DNA of 56,432 nt from Acidimicrobiales bacterium (GTDB lineage: Bacteria > Actinomycetota > Acidimicrobiia > Acidimicrobiales > Iamiaceae): assembly GCA_030447445.1 (NCBI GenBank), contig JAUJOW010000005.1, forward strand, positions 39,621 through 96,052, in the 5' to 3' direction. Under the pieces are notes generated by a model. That model saw only the letters and a program-made list of their open reading frames with translations. It had not been told where the DNA came from and did not search any database. Positions 35,331 through 43,591 of the stretch are shown piece after piece. Made by a program: the position numbers and the translations under genes. Positions within the stretch are counted from its first letter, which is position 1. Each line of letters begins with the position of its first letter.

Positions 35331-36554
35331 TCAGCGGCGGCCGTCGGGGCCGAGCCAGCGCACGTGGAGGATCGAGGCGTCGTCGGCCAGTTCGTCGTCG
35401 TGGTGGGACACCACGGCCCGAACGGTGCGCCGGACCAGCTCGGCCGAGTCGTCCACCTCCGCCACCAGCCGGGTGAGCAGGGCGATCAGCCCCCCGAGGC
35501 CGAACGGCTCACCGGCCCGGTCGATCACGCCGTCGGTGTAGACGAACAGCCCGTCACCCGGGCACAGGTCGGCGGTGTTCACGACGACGTCGATGCCGAG
35601 CTCGGCCTTGACCCCGACGGGCAGCGCCGGTGGGCACGGCAGCTCGACGATCTCCTCACCCTCCCGGTGGAGCAGCGGGAAGGGATGGGCGGCGCCGACC
35701 CAGCGCATCGCCCCGCTGGCCACGTCGAGCTCGGCGAACAGGCCGGTGGCGAAGCCGCCCTCGAACTCGCGGTGGATGGCGACGTCGACCTGGACCACGG
35801 TGTCCTCGAGGTTGGCTCCTGCCCTCCGGGCGTGGCGGTAGGCGTTGAGGGCGATCGCCGAGATCATGCTGGCGTTGAGGCCGTGGCCCATGGCGTCGAG
35901 CATGGCGAACTGGAGCACGCCAGCGTTGATGGAGTAGTCGAAGACGTCACCGCCGACCGAGTACGTCGGTTCGAGCATGCCGGCCACTCTGACCTCGGCG
36001 GCGGCCGCCGACAGCGGCGGGAGCAGGCCCCACTGGATCTCGGCGGCCAGGCTCATCTTGCGTCGTCGTCGGGTCGTGTAGAAGACGTCGCCGTAGCCCG
36101 ACTTGCGGATCACCTGGGCGCCGACCACATCGGTGAAGCGGACCAGCGCCTCGGTGGCGGAGACGTCCGAGGAGGGGAGGATCCCCGACAGGGCGCCGAT
36201 CCGCTCCGTCCCGTGGTGCATCGGCACCCAGACCCGATGCCCGCCGTCGTCGACCTGGGTCACGATCGCCCCTTCCCGGAAGCAGCGGCCGGCGGCGGTG
36301 CCCTCGATGGGCACCCGGGCATCCTCGATGTACACGCCCGGCAGTGACTTGGACGGCACGGCCACGAGGAAGGCCTGCTCGTAGTCGGCGAGCCAGATCA
36401 CGGCCTCGACGATGTCGAGAGCGAGCGCAGCCTGAGCCACGGCGGCCGGAAGGTCGTCGGGATGGGCCAGCCGTGTCGCGTCGATCAGCTGGTCGAGCTC
36501 CCCACCGTCCCGTTGGTTCACCGGAGGATGCTCGCGCATCCTCGGACTCGACAT
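35331..36554 (-). CDS. GAF-PP2C (SpoIIE/RsbU-type) serine phosphatase
   Basis: A 407-residue protein with a GAF-like domain (about residues 40-165) and a PP2C SpoIIE domain (about 180-400). The metal-binding Asp/Gly motifs are visible in YSVGGDVFDYSINAG, MLDAMGHGLNASMISAIAL and FVYTDGVIDRAGEPFG. Such enzymes dephosphorylate STAS anti-anti-sigma factors; a STAS protein is encoded at 19968-20285. ATG 36554 is taken, 13 bp from the divergent MscS start. Upstream frame-open sequence belongs to the mscS gene. Confidence 0.88.
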   Translation of the reverse strand: MSSPRMREHPPVNQRDGGELDQLIDATRLAHPDDLPAAVAQAALALDIVEAVIWLADYEQAFLVAVPSKSLPGVYIEDARVPIEGTAAGRCFREGAIVTQVDDGGHRVWVPMHHGTERIGALSGILPSSDVSATEALVRFTDVVGAQVIRKSGYGDVFYTTRRRRKMSLAAEIQWGLLPPLSAAAAEVRVAGMLEPTYSVGGDVFDYSINAGVLQFAMLDAMGHGLNASMISAIALNAYRHARRAGANLEDTVVQVDVAIHREFEGGFATGLFAELDVASGAMRWVGAAHPFPLLHREGEEIVELPCPPALPVGVKAELGIDVVVNTADLCPGDGLFVYTDGVIDRAGEPFGLGGLIALLTRLVAEVDDSAELVRRTVRAVVSHHDDELADDASILHVRWLGPDGRR

Positions 36555-36567
36555 AGCGTCGAACGGC
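36554..36567 (+). promoter_or_regulatory. TAGCGT -10 box for MscS, overlapping the PP2C start
   Basis: TAGCGT at 36554-36559 is 8 nt before GTG 36568 and overlaps the PP2C start codon on the other strand, so the two transcripts cannot both initiate freely here. Confidence 0.5.
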
Positions 36568-37620
36568 GTGATGCCGGTTCCGCACCTGCTCGCCCAGGCT
36601 GTGCCGCTCGATCCGGAGCTGCTCGACGCCTGCGGTGAGGAGCCAGGAGCAGCCTGCCGGTTCATCCTCGACCGGACCGGCAACACCTTCCTGGCGAAGG
36701 CCGCCGACGCTCTAGTGGCCACGCCGCTCAAGATCCTGCTCATCGTGGCCATCGCCTACCTGCTCAACCGGATCGTGCGCCGGGGCATCCGCCGCTTCGC
36801 CGATCGGCTCGCCGGCTCGGCCACCTCCGGGCGGCTGAAGCAGGCCCGGGACCGAGCCCCCAGCCTGCTGGTCACCCAGTCGCAGCCCAGCCTGCGCTCG
36901 GCGGCGCGGGCGGCGACCATCGCCGAGGTGCTCCGGAGCCTGGCCACGTTCGTGATCTACGCCTTCGCCTTCACCTACGTGATGGCCGAGCTCGGCCTCG
37001 ACCTGGGGCCGCTCGTGGCCGGTGCCGGCGTGGTCGGCGTGGCCCTCGGCTTCGGCGCCCAGAGCCTGGTGAAGGACTTCCTGAGCGGCCTGTTCATGCT
37101 GATCGAGGACCAGTACGGGGTCGGTGACGTGGTCGACGTGGGGGAGGCGGCCGGCGCCGTCGAAGCCGTATCGCTTCGTACCACCCGCATCCGCGACGTC
37201 AACGGCACCGTGTGGCACGTGCCCAACGGCGAGATCCGTCGCGTCGGCAACAAGTCACAGGAGTGGGCCCGGGCCCTGCTCGACATCAGCGTCGCCCTCG
37301 GCACCGACGTGGCCCGAGCGGCGGCGGTGATGAAGGAGGTGGCTGACGAGGTGTGCGCCTCTCCCGAGCTTCGGGGCCAGGTGCTCGAGGAGGCCGAGGT
37401 GTGGGGGATCGAGCAGCTCATGCCCGAGGGCATCACCATCAGGATGGTGGTCAAGACGACGCCCGGGTCCCAGTGGACGGTCATGCGCGCGCTCCGGGGG
37501 GCCGTCAAGGACGCCTTCGAGGCCGAGGGCATCAAGCTGGCGGCGCCGTTCGGCGGCATGGTGGTGGGGCGGGAGACCGATGCCCGCCCGCCGACTCTCC
37601 CGCCCCCCGAGCGGCCCTGA
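36568..37620 (+). CDS. MscS-family mechanosensitive channel
   Basis: A 350-residue protein with three to four TM segments. The pore helix region GPLVAGAGVVGVALGFGAQS has the Gly/Ala packing typical of MscS TM3, then DFLSGLFMLIEDQYGVGDVV and the beta-domain motif GTVWHVPNGEIRRVGNKSQ. It opens on membrane tension to release solutes. GTG 36568 or ATG 36571 may start it; the leaderless box fits 36568. Confidence 0.92.
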   Translation: MMPVPHLLAQAVPLDPELLDACGEEPGAACRFILDRTGNTFLAKAADALVATPLKILLIVAIAYLLNRIVRRGIRRFADRLAGSATSGRLKQARDRAPSLLVTQSQPSLRSAARAATIAEVLRSLATFVIYAFAFTYVMAELGLDLGPLVAGAGVVGVALGFGAQSLVKDFLSGLFMLIEDQYGVGDVVDVGEAAGAVEAVSLRTTRIRDVNGTVWHVPNGEIRRVGNKSQEWARALLDISVALGTDVARAAAVMKEVADEVCASPELRGQVLEEAEVWGIEQLMPEGITIRMVVKTTPGSQWTVMRALRGAVKDAFEAEGIKLAAPFGGMVVGRETDARPPTLPPPERP

Positions 37621-37671
37621 CCTCCGGGGCGCCGACCTAGGGTGGGCGTCCCGGCGAGCGAGGAGCGCCCG

Positions 37672-37917
37672 ATGGCGACCGGCCACGACCACGATCCCCA
37701 CGGCGCAAGCACCCGCGTCGATGCCGCTCACGCCGGACCCGACGGCCACGACGCACATCCCCTCCACGACGTGCACGACGTCCAGGATGGGGGAGCCGGT
37801 CACGGGGTCGAGAACCCGCGGTGGGTGCTGGTCCCACTGCTGGTCGGCCTGGTCCTGGGGGTGGTCCTGCTCGTGATCCTCGGCGTCGACGCCGGCGTGC
37901 CCGCCTTCACCGACTGA
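37672..37917 (+). CDS. His/Asp-rich single-TM small protein
   Basis: An 81-residue protein. The N-terminal 50 residues contain about ten His alternating with Asp/Gly (HDHDPHGAS, HDAHPLHDVHDV), suggesting metal binding. A single TM helix (LVPLLVGLVLGVVLLVILGV) and a short tail follow. It is preceded by GAGGAG at good distance, with a TAGGGT box at 37638-37643. Function unknown. Confidence 0.7.
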   Translation: MATGHDHDPHGASTRVDAAHAGPDGHDAHPLHDVHDVQDGGAGHGVENPRWVLVPLLVGLVLGVVLLVILGVDAGVPAFTD

Positions 37918-37945
37918 GCTGTCCTTCGCCGCTCGCCCAGGCGAC

Positions 37946-40510
37946 CTACGGGGCGGCGGACACCTCGTCGGACAGGGTGACGGCCACCGCGAACGGTCCA
38001 CCCTCGGTCACCTCGAGGGAGGCCACCCGGCCGGCGTCGCGCACGTCGTCGACGGCCAGGGCCAGCGCCGCCAACCGATCGGGGCTGGCGGTGACCACGA
38101 CCCGATCCACCTCGGATCGCATGGACCGCTTGGCATCGGACTTCGCCTTGCGCACGGCACCGAGCACCTCGGCGGCCACGGCCGCCACCAGCGGGTCGAC
38201 GGGCCCGGCCGCCGACCGGAGCGGCTCGGCCGTCGGCCACCGCGCCCGATGGACCGATCCCTCCTGCCACCACGACCACACCTCCTCGGTGACGAAGGGC
38301 AGGAAGGGCGCGAACAGGCGCACCAGCGTGGAGAGGGCGAGGGCGAGGGCGGCCTGGGCCGACCGAGCGTCGTCGTCGCCATGGCCGCCGTAGGCCCGCG
38401 CCTTGACCAGCTCGACGTGGTCGTCGCAGAAGGCCCAGAAGAACGACTCGGCCCGCTCGAGGGCGCGGGCGTAGTCATAGCCGGCGAAGGCGGCCGTGAC
38501 CTCGTCGACCGCCGAGACCAGGCCGGCCAGCATCGACCGGTCGAGCGGCTCGGTGACGGCACCACCTTCCGCCGGCGCCAGGGCCAGGACGAACCGTGAG
38601 ACGTTGAGCAGCTTGATGGCCAGGCGCCGCCCGATCTTGAACTGGTTGGGGTCGAGGGCGGTGTCGGTGCCCGGCCGCCCGTTGCAGGCCCAGTACCTCA
38701 CGGCGTCGCTCCCGTGCTGCTCGAGCACGTCGACCGGCGTGACCACGTTGCCCTTGGACTTGCTCATCTTCTTGCGGTCGGGATCGAGGACCCAGCCGTT
38801 GATGCTCGCATCCGACCAGGGAAGGGCGTCGAACAGGGCGTGGCTCCTCACCACGCTGGCGAACAGCCAGGTCCTGATGATCTCCGGACCCTGGGGCCGC
38901 AGGTCCATCGGGAAGGTGCGGGCGAACAGGTCGGGGTCGTCCTCCCAGCCGCAGACGATCTGGGGGGTGAGGGACGACGTCGCCCAGGTGTCCATGATGT
39001 CGGGGTCACCGACGAACCCTCCGGGCCGACCCCGCTGACCGGACGTGTAGCCGGGAGGGACGTCGGAGGACGGGTCGACGGGCAGGGCGGCCTCGTCGGG
39101 GACGATCGGGTGGGCGTGATCGACGCCCCCGGCCTCGTCCACGGGGTACCACAGCGGGAAGGGCACCCCGAAGAAGCGCTGGCGGCTGATCAGCCAGTCG
39201 CCGTTGAGGCCCTCGACCCAGCTCTGGTAGCGCTGCTGCATGACCGACGGGTGCCAGCGCAGTTCCTTGCCCCGCTGCAGCAGGGCCGCCCTGAGGCCCG
39301 GGTCCCTCCCGCCGTTGCGGAGGTACCACTGGCGGCTGGTGACGATCTCGAGCGGGCGGTCGCCGTTCTCGTAGAACTTGACCGGGTGGGAGATGGGGCG
39401 GGGCTCACCGGCGAGCTCGCCCGCCTCCCGGAGCAGCTCCACGACTCGCGACGAGGCCGAGCGGGTCGTCCGACCGGCCAGCTCGGCGTAGGCGGCGCGG
39501 CCGGCGGGCGTGGTGATGGCCTCGGGCGGTTCCGCTCGCAGGCGCCCATCCCGCTCGAGCACGTTGCGGACAGGGAGGGCCAGCTCCCTCCACCAGGTGA
39601 CGTCGGTGGTGTCACCGAAGGTGCAGATCATGGCGATGCCCGAACCCTTGTCGGGCGAGGCCAGCTCGTGAGCGACGACGGGTACCTTCACCTCGAAGAG
39701 GGGTGAGACCACGGTCGTGCCGAACAGCGGCCGGTAGCGCTCGTCGTCGGGGTGGGCGACCAGGGACACGCAGGCCGGGAGCAGCTCGGGCCGGGTCGTC
39801 TCGATGAAGACCCTCCTGCCGTCAGGGGTCCGGAAGCCGAAGCGGTGGTAGGCGCCGGGCTGCTCGCGCTCCTCGAGCTCGGCCTGGGCCACCGGTGTCT
39901 GGAAGGTCACGTCCCAGAGGGTCGGGGCCTCGGCCGAGTAGGCGTCCCCCCGGGCCAGGTCCCGGAGGAAGGCCCGCTGGCTCGTGCGCTGCGATCGCTC
40001 GCCGATGGTGACGTAGGTGAGCGACCAGTCCACCGAGAGGCCTAGCCGGCGCCACAGATCCTCGAAGACCTTCTCGTCCTCGCCGGTGAGGCCGACGCAC
40101 AGCTCGACGAAGTTGGGTCGTGAGCAGCTGACCTTTCGCTTCGGGTCGGGCTTTTCCGGCGGGCGGAACTCAGGGTCGTAGGGCAGTGACGGGTCGCACC
40201 TGACACCGAAGTAGTTCTCGACCCGGCGCTCGGTGGGCAGCCCGTTGTCGTCCCACCCCATCGGGTAGAAGACCTCCTCGCCCCGCATCCGGTGGAACCG
40301 GGCCAGGCAGTCGGTCTGCACGTACCCGAAGACCGAGCCCATGTGCAGCGACCCACTGACCGTGGGCGGGGGCGTGTCAATGCTGTAGATCTCCTCCCGC
40401 CCCTTGGACCGGTCGAAGCGGTACGTGCCGTCGGCCTCCCACCGGGCGTCCCACTTCAGCTCGAGGCCGTCGAGACCCGGTCGGTCGGGGATCGAGCGGG
40501 GGCGGGCCAT
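37946..40510 (-). CDS. valS: valyl-tRNA synthetase
   Basis: A class I synthetase of 854 residues. The HIGH motif is PPPTVSGSLHMGSVFGY near the N-terminus, the CP1 editing domain contains GSGIAMICTFGDTTDV, and the second signature is DPDRKKMSKSKGNVVTP. The anticodon-binding region and a short C-terminal domain follow. The sequence style (GDTTDV) is that of the archaeal/actinobacterial ValS group. ATG 40510 is preferred over 40519 because a TACCTT box (40519-40524, minus) lies 8 nt upstream. Confidence 0.95.
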   Translation of the reverse strand: MARPRSIPDRPGLDGLELKWDARWEADGTYRFDRSKGREEIYSIDTPPPTVSGSLHMGSVFGYVQTDCLARFHRMRGEEVFYPMGWDDNGLPTERRVENYFGVRCDPSLPYDPEFRPPEKPDPKRKVSCSRPNFVELCVGLTGEDEKVFEDLWRRLGLSVDWSLTYVTIGERSQRTSQRAFLRDLARGDAYSAEAPTLWDVTFQTPVAQAELEEREQPGAYHRFGFRTPDGRRVFIETTRPELLPACVSLVAHPDDERYRPLFGTTVVSPLFEVKVPVVAHELASPDKGSGIAMICTFGDTTDVTWWRELALPVRNVLERDGRLRAEPPEAITTPAGRAAYAELAGRTTRSASSRVVELLREAGELAGEPRPISHPVKFYENGDRPLEIVTSRQWYLRNGGRDPGLRAALLQRGKELRWHPSVMQQRYQSWVEGLNGDWLISRQRFFGVPFPLWYPVDEAGGVDHAHPIVPDEAALPVDPSSDVPPGYTSGQRGRPGGFVGDPDIMDTWATSSLTPQIVCGWEDDPDLFARTFPMDLRPQGPEIIRTWLFASVVRSHALFDALPWSDASINGWVLDPDRKKMSKSKGNVVTPVDVLEQHGSDAVRYWACNGRPGTDTALDPNQFKIGRRLAIKLLNVSRFVLALAPAEGGAVTEPLDRSMLAGLVSAVDEVTAAFAGYDYARALERAESFFWAFCDDHVELVKARAYGGHGDDDARSAQAALALALSTLVRLFAPFLPFVTEEVWSWWQEGSVHRARWPTAEPLRSAAGPVDPLVAAVAAEVLGAVRKAKSDAKRSMRSEVDRVVVTASPDRLAALALAVDDVRDAGRVASLEVTEGGPFAVAVTLSDEVSAAP

Positions 40511-40518
40511 GGGCGCCA

Positions 40519-40524
40519 AAGGTA
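40519..40524 (-). promoter_or_regulatory. TACCTT -10 box, leaderless valS start
   Basis: TACCTT on the minus strand, 8 nt upstream of ATG 40510. It overlaps the alternative ATG at 40519. No T-box leader or Shine-Dalgarno sequence is seen. Confidence 0.5.
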
Positions 40525-40591
40525 CCGGTCGCCGTCCACGGGCTCCGAACCGTTCTGGTGGTCGCCGGGCCGCGTCAGGGCTGGTGCGACG

Positions 40592-42025
40592 CTACGGGCA
40601 GGGCAGCCGCCCGCACAGCGGGTCCTCCACCGGGAGAGCGCCGGTGTCGATGGTCGGGAGGGGGATGGCCGGCTGGCTCGCCGGCGCCGCCGTGGTCGGC
40701 GTCGGGGTCGTGGGGGTCCGGGTGGTGGGCGGTGAGCTGGACGACCTCGTGGTCGGCGGACGGGTGGCCGGAGCCGGGGGTGCGGGCGGAGGCGCCGGCA
40801 CGGTGGTGTGCAGCGAGGGACCGGTGACCGGCACCGGTCCCGGAGGCTGGCTCGGTGACCTCGGGCCGGAGGACGGTCCCGCCCCGGCCTGCTCGCTCGA
40901 GCCCGGCCCGGCCGAGCCCGTGGCCCGCGGACCGGCGTCCGATCCGGGCGCCGCGGGGGCGACCGGAGCCGGTGGCGACGTGGCCGCCGAGCCAGCTCCC
41001 GGTCCAGGCTCGCCGCCACCGGCGGTGCCGTCGGCGGGAGAGCCGTTGGTCTCCCCCGACCTGTCGTCGGCGACCATGACCGTGCCGCTCGCCCCCTCGC
41101 GACCTGAGGCGGCGGTGGACGGCGAGCTGCCGTCGCCCGGAGCGCCGGCCACGGTTCCCCCCTCGGACCCGCCCTCGGCGGAGGCGCCGGGACCTCGCCC
41201 GGTCGGCTCGGGCACGGGAGCGGACCCCGTGGCGTGACCGGCTCCCACCACCGCCAGTGCGCCGAGGGCCAGCACCATCACCGCCGCCCCGGCCGGCACC
41301 TGGGGACGGGACCGGGTGGCCATGGCCAGCAGGCGGCGCCGGCGGCTCGGCTCCAGGTCGTCCACCGGGACCGGCACCGCCTCCGGGGGGCCGTCGGAGG
41401 TGGCCACGGTGCGGGCGCCGTGGCGCCGATGCGTGGCCCAGATGGCGTGGATGGCCGTCTCGAGGTCGGCCGGCGAATCGAGGTCCAGGGTGGCCAGGGC
41501 GGTGCCGATGGCGGCGGGGGAGAGCGGTACCCGGCCACCCGTCTCGACGGTGCCGTCGCCGGTCGGCCTCCAGGTGGCGGCTCGGCGGTCGACGGCCTCG
41601 ACCACCCGGGTGAGCACGAGGTGGGTGTCGTGGGCGTCGAGGTTCAGGGCGGCGGTGAGCTCGTGGGGCGAGAGCCGCTCGATCGTGGCCATCCACAAGG
41701 CGCTCCGCCACGGTTCGGACAGCTCGGCGAAGACCCGCACGACCGGCTCGCGGTCGCCGCCGGGCCGGTGGGCGAGGACGCCGTTGAGGTCGTCGGTGTC
41801 GCCGACCCGGGCCTCGAGGGCGCAGCGCCGTACCGAGGCGAGGACGAGCGGCCGGTCGACGTCCTCGGCGCCCCCCGCCGAAGCGGCCATGGACAGGCCC
41901 CGAGCAGCGGTGTCGGTGGCGGCCGTGATCGAGCCGGAGGCCACGACGGCGAGCTGCCACGCCGAGGCGCCGTGCTTGCGCACGACTTGGGCCGACCTCC
42001 CGACGTCTTCCCGGTTGCCGTTCAC
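40592..42025 (-). CDS. membrane-anchored protein with sigma-region-4-like domain and Pro/Thr/Ser-rich exterior
   Basis: A 477-residue protein. The N-terminal ~200 residues are helical and contain LSEPWRSALWMATIERLSPH followed by ELTAALNLDAHDTHLVLTRV, resembling region 4 of ECF sigma factors (recognition-helix-like). A TM helix (VMVLALGALAVVGAGHA) lies near residues 250-266. The remaining 200 residues are Pro/Gly/Ser/Thr-rich and extracytoplasmic, ending in VEDPLCGRLPCP with two Cys. No anti-sigma zinc motif is seen. It may be a membrane-tethered regulator or a degenerate sigma relative. Divergent from the MFS gene. Confidence 0.65.
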   Translation of the reverse strand: MNGNREDVGRSAQVVRKHGASAWQLAVVASGSITAATDTAARGLSMAASAGGAEDVDRPLVLASVRRCALEARVGDTDDLNGVLAHRPGGDREPVVRVFAELSEPWRSALWMATIERLSPHELTAALNLDAHDTHLVLTRVVEAVDRRAATWRPTGDGTVETGGRVPLSPAAIGTALATLDLDSPADLETAIHAIWATHRRHGARTVATSDGPPEAVPVPVDDLEPSRRRRLLAMATRSRPQVPAGAAVMVLALGALAVVGAGHATGSAPVPEPTGRGPGASAEGGSEGGTVAGAPGDGSSPSTAASGREGASGTVMVADDRSGETNGSPADGTAGGGEPGPGAGSAATSPPAPVAPAAPGSDAGPRATGSAGPGSSEQAGAGPSSGPRSPSQPPGPVPVTGPSLHTTVPAPPPAPPAPATRPPTTRSSSSPPTTRTPTTPTPTTAAPASQPAIPLPTIDTGALPVEDPLCGRLPCP

Positions 42026-42158
42026 GGCCGTGCTCTGCCCCCTACCCCGTCGGCCGCTCGGCCCTCGACCACCTGGTTCGGGTCGGCGAAGCGCGGTTCC
42101 TGCCCCCGGACGCGGGTGATTTGACGGAGCGCGGCGATCGGGCGAACGCTAGCCCGTC

Positions 42159-43505
42159 GTGCGCGGCAACCGATCGAGCGGGCGGCCGGTCAGGCGGCCG
42201 CTCCCGGCGGGCTTCGGGCCGATCTGGACCACGGTGGCCGTCGATCTCATCGGGTTCGGCATCGTCTTTCCGATCCTGCCCCGTTACGCCGAGGACCTGC
42301 GCATCAGCCCGGCGGTGATCGGGCTGGTGGTGGCCAGCTTCTCGCTCGCCCAACTCGTGTTCTCGCCGGTGCTCGGACGGCTCTCGGACCGGTTCGGCCG
42401 CAAGCCGGTGCTCATCATGTCCTTGTGCGGCACGGCGGTGGGCAGCGTCATCACCGGCCTGGCCGGTTCGGTGTGGCTGTTGCTCCTCGGGCGGCTCATC
42501 GACGGCGCATCGGGGGCCAGCGTGTCGGTGGCCCAGGCGGCGGTGGCCGACGTGGCCGCTCCGGAGGACCGGCCGCGGTTGTTCGGCCTGCTCGGTGCCG
42601 CCTTCGGGGTGGGGTTCGTCCTCGGGCCCGCCATCGCCACCCTCGCTGCTCTCGACGGTCCCCACATCCCCTTCTTCGTGGCCGCCGCCATCGCCGGGAC
42701 CAACGCCGTCCTGGCCGTGCGGCGGCTGCCGGAGACCCATCCCCGCTTCGCCTCCCCTCCACCCGAGCCGGGTGATCCGGTCGATCCATCGGGCCGGCAC
42801 GGCCCCCGGGTCCCGGGGTGGGACCGATCGGCAGGCGGCGAGAGCCCCGCCGCCGACGCCAACCCCGTACCCGCCGGTGCGAGTGCGGCCGAGGCCGCCG
42901 GCGACCGGATCGCGTTGGCCGGGCTGGAGCCTTCCCCCGGAGGGGGTCCGATCCTCGGGCGCATGTCCCCGGACGTCCTGCGCCTCGTCGGGGTGGCCTT
43001 CGTCGCCCTCGTGGCCTTCAGCGGCTTCGAGGGCACGTTCGCGCTGTTGGTCGAGGACCGCCTCGGGCTCACCCTCAGCTCGACCGGGGCCGTGTTCACG
43101 GCCATCGGCCTGGCTCTGGTCGTGGTGCAGGTGGGCCTCATCCACGGTGTCACCGCCCGGCTGGGCGTGGGCGGCACCCTCCGTCTCGGCCTCGGCGCCA
43201 ACGCCGCCGGCTTGCTCATGCTCGCCGTCGACGGCGGCTGGGCCACGCTCGTACCGGCGCTGGGGTTGCTCGTCCTCGGCCAGGGTCTGGTCACGCCCAC
43301 CATGTCCTCGGCGGTGGCGGCGCGCGTCCCAGCCGACCGCCGGGGCGAGGTGCTCGGGTTCCAGCAATCGGCCGGCAGCCTGGCCCGGGTGGCCGGTCCG
43401 GCCGCCGCCGGTGTCCTCTTCCAGCACGTCGGCGTGCCCGCCCCCTACCTCGTCGCCGGGGTCCTCGTCGTCCTCGCCTTGGCCTTCGTTCCCCACGGCC
43501 CCTGA
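42159..43505 (+). CDS. MFS transporter, drug/H+ antiporter-like
   Basis: A 448-residue protein with about twelve TM helices. The loop 2-3 motif A is GRLSDRFGRKPVLIMSLCG, and FGIVFPILPRYAEDLRISP begins TM1-TM2. An extended Pro-rich central loop (about residues 200-270) separates the halves. This fits TetA/Bmr-like exporters; the substrate is unknown. GTG 42159. Confidence 0.9.
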   Translation: MRGNRSSGRPVRRPLPAGFGPIWTTVAVDLIGFGIVFPILPRYAEDLRISPAVIGLVVASFSLAQLVFSPVLGRLSDRFGRKPVLIMSLCGTAVGSVITGLAGSVWLLLLGRLIDGASGASVSVAQAAVADVAAPEDRPRLFGLLGAAFGVGFVLGPAIATLAALDGPHIPFFVAAAIAGTNAVLAVRRLPETHPRFASPPPEPGDPVDPSGRHGPRVPGWDRSAGGESPAADANPVPAGASAAEAAGDRIALAGLEPSPGGGPILGRMSPDVLRLVGVAFVALVAFSGFEGTFALLVEDRLGLTLSSTGAVFTAIGLALVVVQVGLIHGVTARLGVGGTLRLGLGANAAGLLMLAVDGGWATLVPALGLLVLGQGLVTPTMSSAVAARVPADRRGEVLGFQQSAGSLARVAGPAAAGVLFQHVGVPAPYLVAGVLVVLALAFVPHGP

Positions 43506-43553
43506 CCGGCTCGCGGGAGCTTGTGTCGACCGCTGCGGCCGTCTACGGTGGTT

Positions 43554-43569
43554 GTTACCAGCCGGTAAC
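43554..43569. promoter_or_regulatory. palindromic operator upstream of acyl-CoA dehydrogenase
   Basis: GTTACC-AGCC-GGTAAC has perfect 6-bp arms and lies 22 bp before the start codon, a position and architecture typical of TetR-type lipid regulators. No such regulator is adjacent. Confidence 0.6.
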
Positions 43570-43591
43570 TTGACGCCCCCGAGGTGACCCG

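Noticed and set aside
40519-40591. T-box riboswitch upstream of valS
   Set aside because: No specifier stem or T-box sequence is seen, and the -10 box lies 8 nt before the start, leaving no leader.
42042-43496. 484-residue minus-strand frame over the MFS gene
   Set aside because: Low-complexity Gly/Glu/His-rich shadow; MFS helices and motif A on the plus strand are clear.
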